IMG/VR virus record: IMGVR_UViG_3300010354_019952
Location: 1 to 31,257 of that record
Length of the DNA stretch: 31,257 nt
Source: a virus
Direction: 5' to 3' (one strand)
Part shown: positions 22,578 to 31,257 of the stretch, one piece after another
How positions within the stretch are numbered: the first letter of the stretch is position 1
Layout of the letters: every line of letters starts with the position of its first letter
Position numbers and translations under genes: made by a program
The notes under the pieces: generated by a model
The model's input: only the letters and a program-made list of their open reading frames with translations
What the model was told of the DNA's origin: nothing
Database searches by the model: none

Positions 22578-23303
22578 ATGGAAGAAAATAAAACAGAAAA
22601 ACCAGCCAAAAAAATTGATCCGTTAAAACTATATTTTAATTCGGATACACAACACGCTATCGTCACTTTTCAAGGGACCGAAGATAAAAAAGAAAGAGAT
22701 CGATTGTACGTGCAGGAAATATTGCCTGCATTTGAAAAGTTAGTTGAAAACCTTATTAACATACATAAGTTTGCTGGTTTATACGACTCGTATGACGACT
22801 TAAAGAATGATTGCGTTAATTTTTTGTTTGAAACAATCAACAAGTTTGATGCTTCTCGCGGAACGAATGCCTTTTCGTATTTCAACGTTGTTGCAAAAAA
22901 TTGGCTAATCATAAAGACGAAGCAAAAGACACAAAAGACCAAGAAGAATATTTCTTTAGACGATCCAAGCATGTTGTCTAACTACGAAAGAAACATTGTA
23001 GAAGAACATAACGTCTTACCGTCGCAAGATCTATTGTTCGAAGACGTGAGGTCAATCGAAGCTATAACTGCGATGCTTTACGATATTAGAAATATAGCCA
23101 GGACAGAAAACGAGTTGATGTGCATAAATTCTATTATAACAATATTTGAAAATATAGACGATATTGACCTATTGAATAAAAATGCAATTCTTTTATATAT
23201 GAGAGAGCTTTCAGGATTAAGCCCTAAGCAACTCACGACGACGATGCAGGTCATCAAGAAGTATTATAGAAAAGTAAAGCTAGAGCACCAGAAAGACGGT
23301 TGA
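22578..23303 (+). CDS. 55: Late-transcription RNA polymerase sigma factor (T4 gp55-like)
   Basis: 241 residues. Sigma region 2 is visible at about residues 72-112: YDDLKNDCVNFLFETINKF, DASRGTNAFSYF and VAKNWLI, corresponding to the core-binding and -10 recognition helices. The rest is helical and charged and lacks a sigma region 4, as in T4 gp55. Such a factor directs host RNA polymerase to late promoters of the TATAAATA type. T4 gp55 ends in a hydrophobic sliding-clamp-binding peptide; this protein ends in VKLEHQKDG, so clamp coupling is not evident. The gene stands directly before the structural genes it would control. Confidence 0.85.
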   Translation: MEENKTEKPAKKIDPLKLYFNSDTQHAIVTFQGTEDKKERDRLYVQEILPAFEKLVENLINIHKFAGLYDSYDDLKNDCVNFLFETINKFDASRGTNAFSYFNVVAKNWLIIKTKQKTQKTKKNISLDDPSMLSNYERNIVEEHNVLPSQDLLFEDVRSIEAITAMLYDIRNIARTENELMCINSIITIFENIDDIDLLNKNAILLYMRELSGLSPKQLTTTMQVIKKYYRKVKLEHQKDG

Positions 23304-23305
23304 TT

Positions 23306-23665
23306 ATGCAAACGATATCCGAGGACTCCGAACTAAAATTAGAAGAAAAGGTAAGGGACTTTTCAAGTCTATTAGACCAGATCGAGGGTTTGTCGGATAA
23401 GAAGAAAAAACTCTGGAAAGAGATTTACGAAAATGCGATATACGATAGACAAAACGCTTATTCGCTTTTCGTAAAGTTAGTTAAGATCGTTGATGATAAA
23501 AGCACAGAACACGCCGTGCATGGAAAGTCCTTGGCTTCCTACATAGAAAAAATGAGCAAGGCTAACGATCAGCTAATTAGACTTGCAGAGCTAGTTTCCA
23601 AGGCAGAAAAAACTAATGACGAAATAGACCCTGAAGAAATGTTTAAAAGGATCAATTCGAAATGA
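23306..23665 (+). CDS. Small helical protein, possibly small terminase subunit-like
   Basis: 119 residues from ATG 23306, three bases after the sigma gene stop; an in-frame TTG at 23300 overlapping that stop is the alternative. Almost entirely helical and charged. The segment IYENAIYDRQNAYSLFVKLV, then ASYIEKMSKANDQLIRLAEL, resembles the central helical hairpin of T4 gp16 (small terminase), and the acidic tail DEIDPEEMFKRI is typical of phage helper proteins. The likeness is by eye and weak; a late-transcription co-activator or a virion assembly factor is also possible. It overlaps the next gene by four bases (ATGA). Confidence 0.6.
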   Translation: MQTISEDSELKLEEKVRDFSSLLDQIEGLSDKKKKLWKEIYENAIYDRQNAYSLFVKLVKIVDDKSTEHAVHGKSLASYIEKMSKANDQLIRLAELVSKAEKTNDEIDPEEMFKRINSK

Positions 23666-25263
23666 GCGATCATAGAATATTATCTTCGATAAGTCAAGGC
23701 GAATCGGTAGCAAAGGCTTCTGAAATTAGAGCCGCTACTAATAATTTTTATCCTCATTTTTCTCAAATGATAGTACTTGAGGTAATATCAGATCCGAAGA
23801 CTATAACGCGAGAAAAAATCTTATACTGGAAAAATATTTTGAAAGTTGGCTTAAGTTGGTCAGCTAACTATTTAAGCGCGCCTCTTAACGATGAATCTGC
23901 CAAAGATTTTCCGCGCGTATTTCCACGTAATACAGTTATAGTTCAAAAAAAACAAACAGGTGAGACTTCTTTAAATCCACCTACATTTGCGCTACCTTTT
24001 TTCCCATCGCATCTTTCGATGCCGTGTAAGCCCGGTGAAATCGTCTGGGTTGTATATGAAAATCCTGCCGCAGGAGGCGAAAAGATTCCTTATTGGATGT
24101 GTAGCGTAGTACAACCATATTTTATAGACGACGTAAATCACACGCATGCGCCAATGGCGCTTCGTCAAACAACGCTACCTAAATCAGCCCCAGAAAACAT
24201 AAAAATTCCATATCAATTGAGAAATGGCACTTTAGATTTACTTCAAAAAGGCGGAAAATACGTAGACGATAAGAATGAACCGCTTATATCCTCGGACGCG
24301 GGTACCAAATTTTTACAAAGCGAAGATCAGGAAATTTTTGAAAAATTAATCACTATTACTGACGCGTCAAAAATAACAAGTTATGAAGCAATCCCCAGAT
24401 TCTATAAACGACCTGGAGATGTCGTGCTTGAAGGTAGTAATAACGCGCTAATAGTTTTAGGAACTGATAGAACTGGAAAAATAGGCGAATATCAAAAAAC
24501 GAAGCTCGTTTCTAAATCATCTCAAATCGATATAGGTTTATCGCCGAGATGGCCCGTTGACGATCTTCAATATAACGCTGGTTCTATTGATATAGTCGTT
24601 GGTAGAGGTTATGCAGACGACACGGGTGGGTCAAAAGATGTTGAAGTTACAAAAATATCAGATTCAAAAATTGTTCTTGAAAAAGAATTAGATAAATTGA
24701 ACCCGCCACCCAATGAAGGCGATCCTGATTTCATTAATGATAGAAGTAGAATTCTAGTTTCTCAAAACACATACGTCGACGAAAACTTTCAATTAAATGA
24801 ATATTTTTTAAAGACCGAGGGTAGTCCGTCGGAGGTTCAAGATTCTCCAGGGGGCGATTCCGGTGTTGTAATAAAATCAGACAAAATAAGGCTGATAGCT
24901 CGATCGGATATTTCGTTTATTGTTACTAATTTTGATGAAAAAATGCCTATTAGCGAAGATAGAATACAACACGCATACAAGAATGAATCATTCGATACTA
25001 CGCAGTGGGCTTCTATTACGATACGTCGCAATGGCGATATAATATTTAAGCCCTCTGATAAGGGTTTAATAAAATTGGGAGGCGACGACGCCGACAAGGC
25101 TATATTATGCACAGATAATTTAGCGCCTGGCGCAGCTGGTAAACCAATGGTAAAAGATGGTCAAGTGTCTTTTACACCAGGCATTATTAGTACAGGCGCT
25201 GACTTGATTGGAACGGGCAAACCTAAGCAAGGAACATTCGCTACGAAGATATTGGTAAAGTGA
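23662..25263 (+). CDS. Baseplate hub/spike protein (T4 gp5-like OB-fold)
   Basis: 533 residues. After a helical N-terminus comes an OB-fold-like region around residues 80-150 (FPRNTVIVQKK, PCKPGEIVWVVYE, PYWMCSVVQP) as in gp5/VgrG hub proteins. Residues about 240-330 (IPRFYKRPGDVVLEGSNNAL, VLGTDRTG) resemble the strand-rich spike entry. The C-terminal half is beta-rich with VVIKSDKIRLIARSDISFIV and SITIRRNGDIIFKPSDKG, the kind of repeating beta structure found in trimeric spikes. No lysozyme domain is visible, unlike T4 gp5. Position just before gp25- and gp6-like genes supports a central tail role. Confidence 0.75.
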   Translation: MSDHRILSSISQGESVAKASEIRAATNNFYPHFSQMIVLEVISDPKTITREKILYWKNILKVGLSWSANYLSAPLNDESAKDFPRVFPRNTVIVQKKQTGETSLNPPTFALPFFPSHLSMPCKPGEIVWVVYENPAAGGEKIPYWMCSVVQPYFIDDVNHTHAPMALRQTTLPKSAPENIKIPYQLRNGTLDLLQKGGKYVDDKNEPLISSDAGTKFLQSEDQEIFEKLITITDASKITSYEAIPRFYKRPGDVVLEGSNNALIVLGTDRTGKIGEYQKTKLVSKSSQIDIGLSPRWPVDDLQYNAGSIDIVVGRGYADDTGGSKDVEVTKISDSKIVLEKELDKLNPPPNEGDPDFINDRSRILVSQNTYVDENFQLNEYFLKTEGSPSEVQDSPGGDSGVVIKSDKIRLIARSDISFIVTNFDEKMPISEDRIQHAYKNESFDTTQWASITIRRNGDIIFKPSDKGLIKLGGDDADKAILCTDNLAPGAAGKPMVKDGQVSFTPGIISTGADLIGTGKPKQGTFATKILVK

Positions 25264-25264
25264 T

Positions 25265-27490
25265 ATGACGATAATGATCGATGCAGGTTACTTGAACGGT
25301 GCAGAAGAAATTCGCGGTGGTGCTGCAGAGATGTTTTTTAAGCATAGAGATGAAATAATACAGGAAAAAATACAAGCTAACACACCTGAAAGTAGTCAGT
25401 ATGATTTTTTGCCACGCGAAAGTTACATAAGAGATAAGGAAGAATTTCCTACTTTTCATCGAAATTGGATAGATGGAATTCTTACGTCTTGTTTAAAAAT
25501 TTTAAATCATGTTGCAGCGATCTCAAGCCAGTATGCCTCGCCAGTGTTAGTTCAGCCGCCGACTCCAGGACCGATATGCGATCCATTGTTTGTTTATCAG
25601 TATATATCGAACGTAGCGCCCGACATAGGGGTTACGCAACCGCAACTTGACATAAATAAAATAATAACGTATTTTGCGCTACCAGGCGCTGGCGGAGAAG
25701 CTGTAATTGCAAATGATTTAGGACTATTGTATCCGCCCCCCGTGCCAGACCCCGTTGAAGGCCCGCGTTCTACTAAGTATGTCGCTGCGATGCAAACAAT
25801 TTCTTCAATAGCAAAATATGAAAAAAGAAATGCTGCAAACTATATTCCATTAGTTCCAAGCGATGAATTCCCTAATTTAAATTACGGTGATAGTGAATTA
25901 TCTATAAAAAGTAAACAAGAACTACTGTTTACTGCAGTCGTTAATGCTTTTGATGATTTAGTAAAATTAGTTTTGTTGACTCCCGCGGTTTATTTGTTTC
26001 CAATATCGACGGGCGTTAATCCTGCTCCTGAGAAACCTCCCGTGGGCCAACAATTACCTGGCGTCGGTTTAGTTCCAATTTTTAATGCAGCGAAAAAAGT
26101 TTTAAACGCGCGACTGCCAGATCCAGAATCTTCGGCGGACAATGCGATTACTAATGTTGTTAATTTTGAGGCATTAAAGAGGTGGTTAGTAAAACCGCTA
26201 TATTTAGCCGTTATAGGAGTTTTGTTCGGTTCGCATGAAGGTGGTTTTACTGGTTTGATGGGTAGCGTAATGCCTGATGCTGTTGATGAATTTAACAAAA
26301 ATTTTACAGATCCAAAACCTGAAAAATTGAATATTGAAGAAAAAGCAGAACAAGAATACGCGAGCGCTGCAATATTAGTAGATCCTGATGATTCAACTAG
26401 AAACAACATTCCATTAAAAAGACAGGATTATATACCGCGAAAATATAAAAACCTCGGTAAGGGTTTTAAAAACGAATTTTACCAAAAGCTAAAGGAAATT
26501 GGTAGTAAATTCGTATCTAGCGGTCCCGTAAATTCAAACGCCGACGATAACCATAAAGGTTTAATATTTTTATTGATTTTTAATCACGAAACCAGTGTAG
26601 ATCCAGGCGCTTCTAACTCAGGAAAAAACAAACAAACAGGTAAATGGGAATCCGCAGATGGGCCTGGCGGTTCTAAGTCTGACGCAATGATTTGGGGAGC
26701 TTCTGTCGGTAACCTCGGTGGAAACTTCAGCAGTTTTTCCGGTAATGAGTTTAGATACGCACCAGTTTGGGATCCGAATGGTTCGCCCGACGAACGCGGT
26801 ATGGACGTCATGCAACAACTAGAGTTTTATCAAGAATTTTTAGCTAGAAATTTAGCGTTTATTGGCTCGAAACTTCAAAATCCCAAAACTTCGAAAGAAG
26901 AAGTTAGCGGTGGAAAAATACATCCTGTACACGGCGTACCATATGCAGGTCCTGATCCTCATGTACAAGAACACTTAAAGAATTCTTTGAATAAATATTT
27001 ATTGCAAGGTGTAACTTCAGGACAGGCTGGTAGTAAAAGTGGGTACATTCCTACGTCAATAGGCGGATCAGCGCAATATAGGTCAGAGGCGTATAAGGAA
27101 TATAAGCGACCTTATTATTACGTTCAAAATCCTTATGATGTATATGCATTTCATATGGGCATTCTTAGTAAAGGAGATAGTTTAGTTTATTCTCCTCAAG
27201 ACGATGACGCTGAAAAAAAACATGTAATTATTTACACGATGGCCGCTCGACAGTGTACGTTAATTCAAAACAATGAACATATACCACGATACATGGCTGC
27301 GAACGGAATGTCGAGTATAGATTGGGATCAAGTTGGTATAGTCGGTTTAAAAAAATATGTTGATGATCGAGGCAACTGGATATATGATCAAAAATATTTA
27401 CCAAAACCTACGCTTTGGAGAAACGAAAATTCTGACGAATTAAATAGAATGTCTAAGCTGATTAATGAAAGAGGGTCTAATAATAAGTGA
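25265..27490 (+). CDS. Large tail/baseplate protein with possible lysozyme-like segment
   Basis: 741 residues, starting one base after the hub gene. The first 380 residues have long hydrophobic helices and proline-rich linkers (PVLVQPPTPGPICDP, GLLYPPPVPDPVEGP). From about residue 436, LIFLLIFNHETSVDPGASN and the glycine-rich stretch after it resemble the catalytic Glu region of lytic transglycosylases (consensus E-S-x-x-x-P-x-A). A cell-wall-degrading or cell-wall-binding role is therefore possible but unproven. The C-terminal part is aromatic-rich (YKRPYYYVQNPYDVYAF). Context makes a virion protein near certain; the precise part is not recognised. Confidence 0.65.
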   Translation: MTIMIDAGYLNGAEEIRGGAAEMFFKHRDEIIQEKIQANTPESSQYDFLPRESYIRDKEEFPTFHRNWIDGILTSCLKILNHVAAISSQYASPVLVQPPTPGPICDPLFVYQYISNVAPDIGVTQPQLDINKIITYFALPGAGGEAVIANDLGLLYPPPVPDPVEGPRSTKYVAAMQTISSIAKYEKRNAANYIPLVPSDEFPNLNYGDSELSIKSKQELLFTAVVNAFDDLVKLVLLTPAVYLFPISTGVNPAPEKPPVGQQLPGVGLVPIFNAAKKVLNARLPDPESSADNAITNVVNFEALKRWLVKPLYLAVIGVLFGSHEGGFTGLMGSVMPDAVDEFNKNFTDPKPEKLNIEEKAEQEYASAAILVDPDDSTRNNIPLKRQDYIPRKYKNLGKGFKNEFYQKLKEIGSKFVSSGPVNSNADDNHKGLIFLLIFNHETSVDPGASNSGKNKQTGKWESADGPGGSKSDAMIWGASVGNLGGNFSSFSGNEFRYAPVWDPNGSPDERGMDVMQQLEFYQEFLARNLAFIGSKLQNPKTSKEEVSGGKIHPVHGVPYAGPDPHVQEHLKNSLNKYLLQGVTSGQAGSKSGYIPTSIGGSAQYRSEAYKEYKRPYYYVQNPYDVYAFHMGILSKGDSLVYSPQDDDAEKKHVIIYTMAARQCTLIQNNEHIPRYMAANGMSSIDWDQVGIVGLKKYVDDRGNWIYDQKYLPKPTLWRNENSDELNRMSKLINERGSNNK

Positions 27491-27536
27491 ACTAAAGAAA
27501 TAGGGTAACTTTAATAAGGTCTAATATTTATGTGAC

Positions 27537-28004
27537 ATGGCCACTTTGAGCTTCAAAAGTGTAGGTAGAACTTCTCAATCTTTCGATAAGGAAACTGTTT
27601 CTGCGAAAGCTTTACCTATTGGAATAAAGACTCCACTGCAAATTAGAGATATAGATGGTCCCCTCGCGATGCACTATTCGCTTGAAGATCAGTTAGCTGA
27701 TAATTTAAGAAATTTATTGCAAACTAACTTTGGTGAAAGAGTAGGCTTGTACGATTATGGCGCTAATCTAAAACCCCTAACGGTAAATTTTAGTTCGCAA
27801 GATTCTTTTGATAGTGAAGCATTAAGCCGAATAGCTTCAGCTATTTCTAGATGGATGCCTTTCGTTGAGCCACTAGACTATGCTTCAGAAGTCGATAGGT
27901 CGCAAAATTTAAATACAGCGCTAATTAGAATTACAATTAGTTATAATATACCTAGTCTGAATTTAGATCAACGAAAATTACAAATAGTTCTATATGTAAT
28001 TTGA
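27537..28004 (+). CDS. 25: Baseplate wedge protein, gp25-like (GPW_gp25)
   Basis: 155 residues. The core LEDQLADNLRNLLQTNFGERVGLYDYGANL matches the gp25/GpW family, in which a helix leads to the E-R motif and a Y/F-G turn. It is followed by ISRWMPFVEPLDY (the W-x-P-x-V/I-E segment) and a final beta strand pair (ALIRITISYNIP, KLQIVLYVI). gp25 joins the baseplate wedge and starts sheath assembly in contractile tails and type VI systems. A 46-base gap precedes it and the next gene is gp6-like, the same order as in other T4-type phages. Confidence 0.9.
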   Translation: MATLSFKSVGRTSQSFDKETVSAKALPIGIKTPLQIRDIDGPLAMHYSLEDQLADNLRNLLQTNFGERVGLYDYGANLKPLTVNFSSQDSFDSEALSRIASAISRWMPFVEPLDYASEVDRSQNLNTALIRITISYNIPSLNLDQRKLQIVLYVI

Positions 28005-28015
28005 AAAGATAAGAG

Positions 28016-29869
28016 ATGGCTACAGATAGAAAAACTCAAGTACAACAAGTTAGACAGAGAAGATATTTGTCTAGAGACTTTGACTCTTTAAGAGCTACTC
28101 TAGTAAATTACGCGCGCCAATATTATCCAAATCAGATTCAAGATTTTTCAGAGTCTTCGGTTGGTGGTTTGTTTTTAGATATGGCGGCGTACGTTGGCGA
28201 CAATATGTCGTTTTATGTTGACCATCTTTACAACGAACTAAATTATGACACTGCCGTAGAACCAGCATCTATCCAGCGATTGCTAGCTAATTCAGGAATA
28301 CAGATTAACGGGGCGTCCCCCGCAACAGTGACAGTAACTGTTTTTATAGAAGTGCCTGTTGAAAACCTGGACGACGATGAGCCCAACATTAATCTTTTGC
28401 CTATTATTAAATCGGGCACGACATTCGCTTCTGCAAATGCGATAACCTATAATTTAATAAATGATATAGAATTTTTATTAGATGATGGCTCTGGTAATTA
28501 TATCTTAAACCCTAACGTACAAAAAAAGATTGGTAATACTAATTTAAATGGTGAAGTAACTTCTTACATTTTGTCGCTTGGTGGATTGTGCGTTTCAGGT
28601 AATCAGGCGACCGATATTTTTTCAATTGGAAGCTTTGTTCCTTTCAGAAATTTGACGCTAAGATTTCCAAACGTGACTGAGATCATTAACGTTTATGATT
28701 CTGACGGAAACACCTATTATGAAGTCGGAGCCTTAACACACGATGTCGTATACAAAAATGTGCTAAATACAACGAGCGATAACGATATTGTTAAGGATAC
28801 TTTAAAGGTAATTCCTGCGCCATACAGGTTTACAAAATCTACCTCTCTACTCGAAAGAAAGACGTCCCTAACATTCGGTGGAGGAACGGCTGATACGTTA
28901 GAAGACGATATAATTCCAGACCCTTCTGAATTTGCAATTGCGACACCATACAGTAGGACGATGTCCCGTGTGCCTGTTAATCCGGAAAAATTATTAACGA
29001 CTAATACTCTCGGCGTAGCTGCGAGCAATACGACACTCACTGTAATTTATCGCCACGGGGGCGGTCTTGAGCATAACGTACAAGCTAACGCTATTAGAAG
29101 CATTATAAATTTGATCATACAATTTCCTCTTAATCCTTCTATAAATTTGTCGACGGCAATACGTAACACGATAGAAGTGACAAACTTAGAACCGGCTTTA
29201 GGTGGCGAGGATGCACTTACGACCGACGAATTAGTCGCTCTAATCCCAAACGTAAAAAATTCTCAAGAAAGAATAGTGACAAAAGAAGATTTGCTGGCAA
29301 GAATTTATACGATGCCGTCTAACTTGGGTAGGGTATTCCGTTCCGCGATTGTGTCGAACAGCAACAATCCGTTAGCGACTCAACTATTCATAATTTCACG
29401 AGATGGAAATTCTAGATTAACGACCTCGCCCGATTCTTTAAAATTAAATTTGAAGAAATATTTAAATTCTTATCGCATGATATCCGATTCAATCGATATT
29501 TTAGACGCCAAAGTAATTAATTTACAACTTAAATTTTCTGTAGTTTTAGATCCATCGCTAAATAGAGATAGTTTGTTGTCAGTAATTTTAGCTTCACTAC
29601 AGGCTAAATTTGACGTCACTAAATTCCACATAAATCAGCCAATAATAATTTCAGAAGTTGTTAATGCTATCTACGCAGTAGACGGTGTTATCGCTGTAGA
29701 TAACGTTCAGTTCGTCAATATTTCGGGCGTCGTTAACAATAGGCAATACAGCATCGAAACTCACGATGTTAAAAATTATACGCGACGTCAAATGATATTC
29801 CCACCGCTCGGCGGAATTTTTGAAATAAGATATCCTGAAGTAGATATCATTGCTAAGGTGGCTACATAA
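28016..29869 (+). CDS. 6: Baseplate wedge subunit, gp6-like (baseplate J family)
   Basis: 617 residues. The N-terminus YLSRDFDSLRATLVNYARQYYP followed by DFSESSVGGLFLDMAAYVGDNMSFYVDHLYNE is characteristic of T4 gp6 and baseplate J proteins. The central domain contains GLEHNVQANAIRSI and TNLEPALGGEDALTTDELVALIPN, then the conserved RIVTKEDLLARIYTMPSNLG and VFRSAIVSNSNN. A C-terminal domain (KLNLKKYLNSYRMISDSIDIL) matches the family's distal part. gp6 forms the ring that links wedges around the hub. It sits 11 bases after gp25 and its stop overlaps the next start (TAATG). Confidence 0.92.
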   Translation: MATDRKTQVQQVRQRRYLSRDFDSLRATLVNYARQYYPNQIQDFSESSVGGLFLDMAAYVGDNMSFYVDHLYNELNYDTAVEPASIQRLLANSGIQINGASPATVTVTVFIEVPVENLDDDEPNINLLPIIKSGTTFASANAITYNLINDIEFLLDDGSGNYILNPNVQKKIGNTNLNGEVTSYILSLGGLCVSGNQATDIFSIGSFVPFRNLTLRFPNVTEIINVYDSDGNTYYEVGALTHDVVYKNVLNTTSDNDIVKDTLKVIPAPYRFTKSTSLLERKTSLTFGGGTADTLEDDIIPDPSEFAIATPYSRTMSRVPVNPEKLLTTNTLGVAASNTTLTVIYRHGGGLEHNVQANAIRSIINLIIQFPLNPSINLSTAIRNTIEVTNLEPALGGEDALTTDELVALIPNVKNSQERIVTKEDLLARIYTMPSNLGRVFRSAIVSNSNNPLATQLFIISRDGNSRLTTSPDSLKLNLKKYLNSYRMISDSIDILDAKVINLQLKFSVVLDPSLNRDSLLSVILASLQAKFDVTKFHINQPIIISEVVNAIYAVDGVIAVDNVQFVNISGVVNNRQYSIETHDVKNYTRRQMIFPPLGGIFEIRYPEVDIIAKVAT

Positions 29870-31257
29870 TGTTTAGAATATTGAAGGCAGATAAAGACAC
29901 CTATATTACTAACAAATATATTGGTGGCAAGCGAGTCGTAAGTGGCAACGTTGGTATCGCGGGCACTTTAGATTTATTCAAACTTTATGGTATTACTGTC
30001 GTTTCGTCGGGAAGCGATAGAATTCCGCAGACCGAACTTTCTCGAGCATTAATACACTTCGATTTAAATCCACTTAGAGACTTAGTCGATGAGGGTCGTA
30101 TTGATATATCGCACGCAAGTTTTAAATGTTTTTTGTCGTTAAAAGACGTATACGGAGGACAACCTACTCCTAACAACTTTACGATTGATGTTTTTCCGTT
30201 GTCTGCTTCGTTTACAGAAGGCTATGGAAAAGACGTAGCCTATTATTCCGATGAAGATAAATGTAATTTTTTGTCTGCTTCAAGTGATGTGCTGTGGGGC
30301 GCTGAAGGTTGCGCCTTGGCATGTTTTTCGACAGGATCAGGAGATTATATAACCAGTTCGATTACGATAGCCAATACTAAGGTTTCGCAGACATTCGTAA
30401 AGGGTACCGAAGACTTATTGGTAGACGTAACGCAAATAGTTTCAGCAACTATCAAAGGAAATCTACCTGACCAAGGATTTAGGTTGTCGTTTTCTTCAAC
30501 GCAGGAAAATGATTTAAAGACTTATTTCGTAAAACGTTTCGCTAGTCGTCAAGCTTACGATGAAACTAAACATCCGAAGATTATCGTAAAATTTGACGAT
30601 TCGATCCAAGACGATACGTCCAATCTATATCTTGATTCGCCAACGTCTTCTAATCTATTCCTATACAACTACATACACGGCCAGTTATCTAGCTTGTTAT
30701 CGGGAGCAACAACCCTAACGGGACAAAACTGTTTGTTGTTGGAACTACAATCAGAAGTTACTGGCGTAGGAAAGTATTCTTTATATTTCACTGGTTCGCA
30801 ACATCTAAATAACGTAGGAATTTATTCGGCGTCAGTTACTTTACCATTAAGTAACGCCAATATTAAAACAAGTTTTGATTTATCTGGTTCAGTAATTTTT
30901 ACGCCGATCTGGACTTCTTTGGATCAAACTGTCACGTTTATAACAGGTTCATCGATTACGGCCCGCTCGCCCGAAAGAACGTCTTATCGCTTAAATCCGA
31001 GGAGGTATACTGTAAACGTAACAGGTATTACTACAGACTATTCCGAAGAAGAAGAAGTTACGATGCGAATTTATATCTTCGACGACAACGATCCCATAAT
31101 AAAGGCAAAAAGATTACCCGTCGAATTACCTGGAGTATCTTTGCGTAACGTTCATTACGCAATAAGAAACGTAGCTACAAATGAATACGTCGTACCGTTC
31201 GATACGCTGTATAATTCGACTAGAGCAAGTAGCGATTCTAAAGGTATGTATTTCAAT
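29869..31257 (+). CDS. Virion structural protein with DNRLRE-like domain (3' end outside window)
   Basis: Open from ATG 29869, whose A is the last base of the gp6 stop, to the window edge: 463 codons and no stop, so it continues downstream. The N-terminal 150 residues look like a DNRLRE-type beta-sandwich: FRILKADKDTYITNKYI, then RALIHFDLNPL, ISHASFKCFLSL, FTIDVFPLSASFTEGYG. This domain usually lies at the start of extracellular or phage tail-associated proteins. The remainder is rich in Ser, Thr and beta strands (GVGKYSLYFTGSQ, TSYRLNPRRYTVNV). By position it belongs to the baseplate or tail periphery, where T4 has gp7/gp8, but I see no clear similarity to those. Possibly part of a receptor-binding apparatus. 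Confidence 0.75.
   Translation, partial: MFRILKADKDTYITNKYIGGKRVVSGNVGIAGTLDLFKLYGITVVSSGSDRIPQTELSRALIHFDLNPLRDLVDEGRIDISHASFKCFLSLKDVYGGQPTPNNFTIDVFPLSASFTEGYGKDVAYYSDEDKCNFLSASSDVLWGAEGCALACFSTGSGDYITSSITIANTKVSQTFVKGTEDLLVDVTQIVSATIKGNLPDQGFRLSFSSTQENDLKTYFVKRFASRQAYDETKHPKIIVKFDDSIQDDTSNLYLDSPTSSNLFLYNYIHGQLSSLLSGATTLTGQNCLLLELQSEVTGVGKYSLYFTGSQHLNNVGIYSASVTLPLSNANIKTSFDLSGSVIFTPIWTSLDQTVTFITGSSITARSPERTSYRLNPRRYTVNVTGITTDYSEEEEVTMRIYIFDDNDPIIKAKRLPVELPGVSLRNVHYAIRNVATNEYVVPFDTLYNSTRASSDSKGMYFN

Noticed and set aside
22555-22626. 23-codon basic mini-ORF bridging the membrane-protein and sigma genes
   Set aside because: Overlaps both genes, has no supporting motif, and is short enough to be chance.
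25990-26409. 139-codon open frame on the minus strand
   Set aside because: Antisense to the large tail protein; serine/proline-rich low-information translation and no neighbour on that strand.
26990-27003. 14-base palindrome AATAAATATTTATT
   Set aside because: Inside coding sequence of the tail protein and composed only of A and T; expected by chance in A/T-rich DNA.
27512-27535. CATAAATA on the minus strand, one mismatch from the T4 late promoter
   Set aside because: It points leftwards, away from the gp25 gene, with no minus-strand gene to serve.

Overview
The window is a continuous stretch of a low-GC, tailed, T4-superfamily (myovirus) phage genome. Every gene I can support lies on the + strand, most neighbours overlap by a few bases or nearly touch, and no gap reaches 100 bases. 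The right end carries virion genes: a gp55-type late sigma factor (22578-23303), a gp5-like hub/spike protein, a large probable tail protein, gp25- and gp6-like baseplate wedge proteins, and an edge-truncated DNRLRE-like structural protein. The left two thirds are a sugar-metabolism cassette of the kind known from marine T4-like phages such as Prochlorococcus phage P-SSM2. The host is not identifiable from the sequence; heptose and nonulosonate chemistry points to a Gram-negative host, possibly marine.

Layout. (1) 1-2823: three glycosyltransferases and a small unknown protein. (2) 2826-6670: a heptose module with a cupin, a GT9 (heptosyltransferase-family) enzyme, HldD epimerase, a free-standing HldE adenylyltransferase domain, a free-standing HldE kinase domain and a HAD phosphatase. 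Together they cover nearly the whole ADP-L-glycero-D-manno-heptose pathway; only GmhA is missing. (3) 6667-11177: glycan tailoring with two clear methyltransferases, a probable third, a GT4 enzyme, a NodB-type deacetylase and a possible GT-B enzyme. (4) 11256-13185: a WecE-like aminotransferase and a DUF692/MNIO-like TIM barrel. (5) 13239-17322: a nonulosonate-like module with SDR, SAF-less NeuB, GNAT, class III aminotransferase and SpsF-like cytidylyltransferase. (6) 17334-19773: a short UDP-sugar dehydrogenase, a free-standing homing endonuclease whose start site sits in a hairpin, and a RecB/Cas4-like nuclease. (7) 19821-22562: two GT4 enzymes and a small membrane protein. (8) 22578 to the end: late sigma factor and baseplate genes.

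How it may work together: the phage makes its own activated sugars (ADP-heptose, a dTDP-amino sugar, a CMP-ulosonate) and transfers them with at least seven glycosyltransferases. No flippase, polymerase or ABC exporter is present. The products must therefore use host export (remodelled LPS, superinfection exclusion) or act on a cytoplasmic target such as virion proteins or DNA. The most notable points are the split, order-inverted HldE inside a near-complete ADP-heptose pathway, the SAF-less NeuB module, the MNIO-like protein, and the hairpin over the homing endonuclease start.
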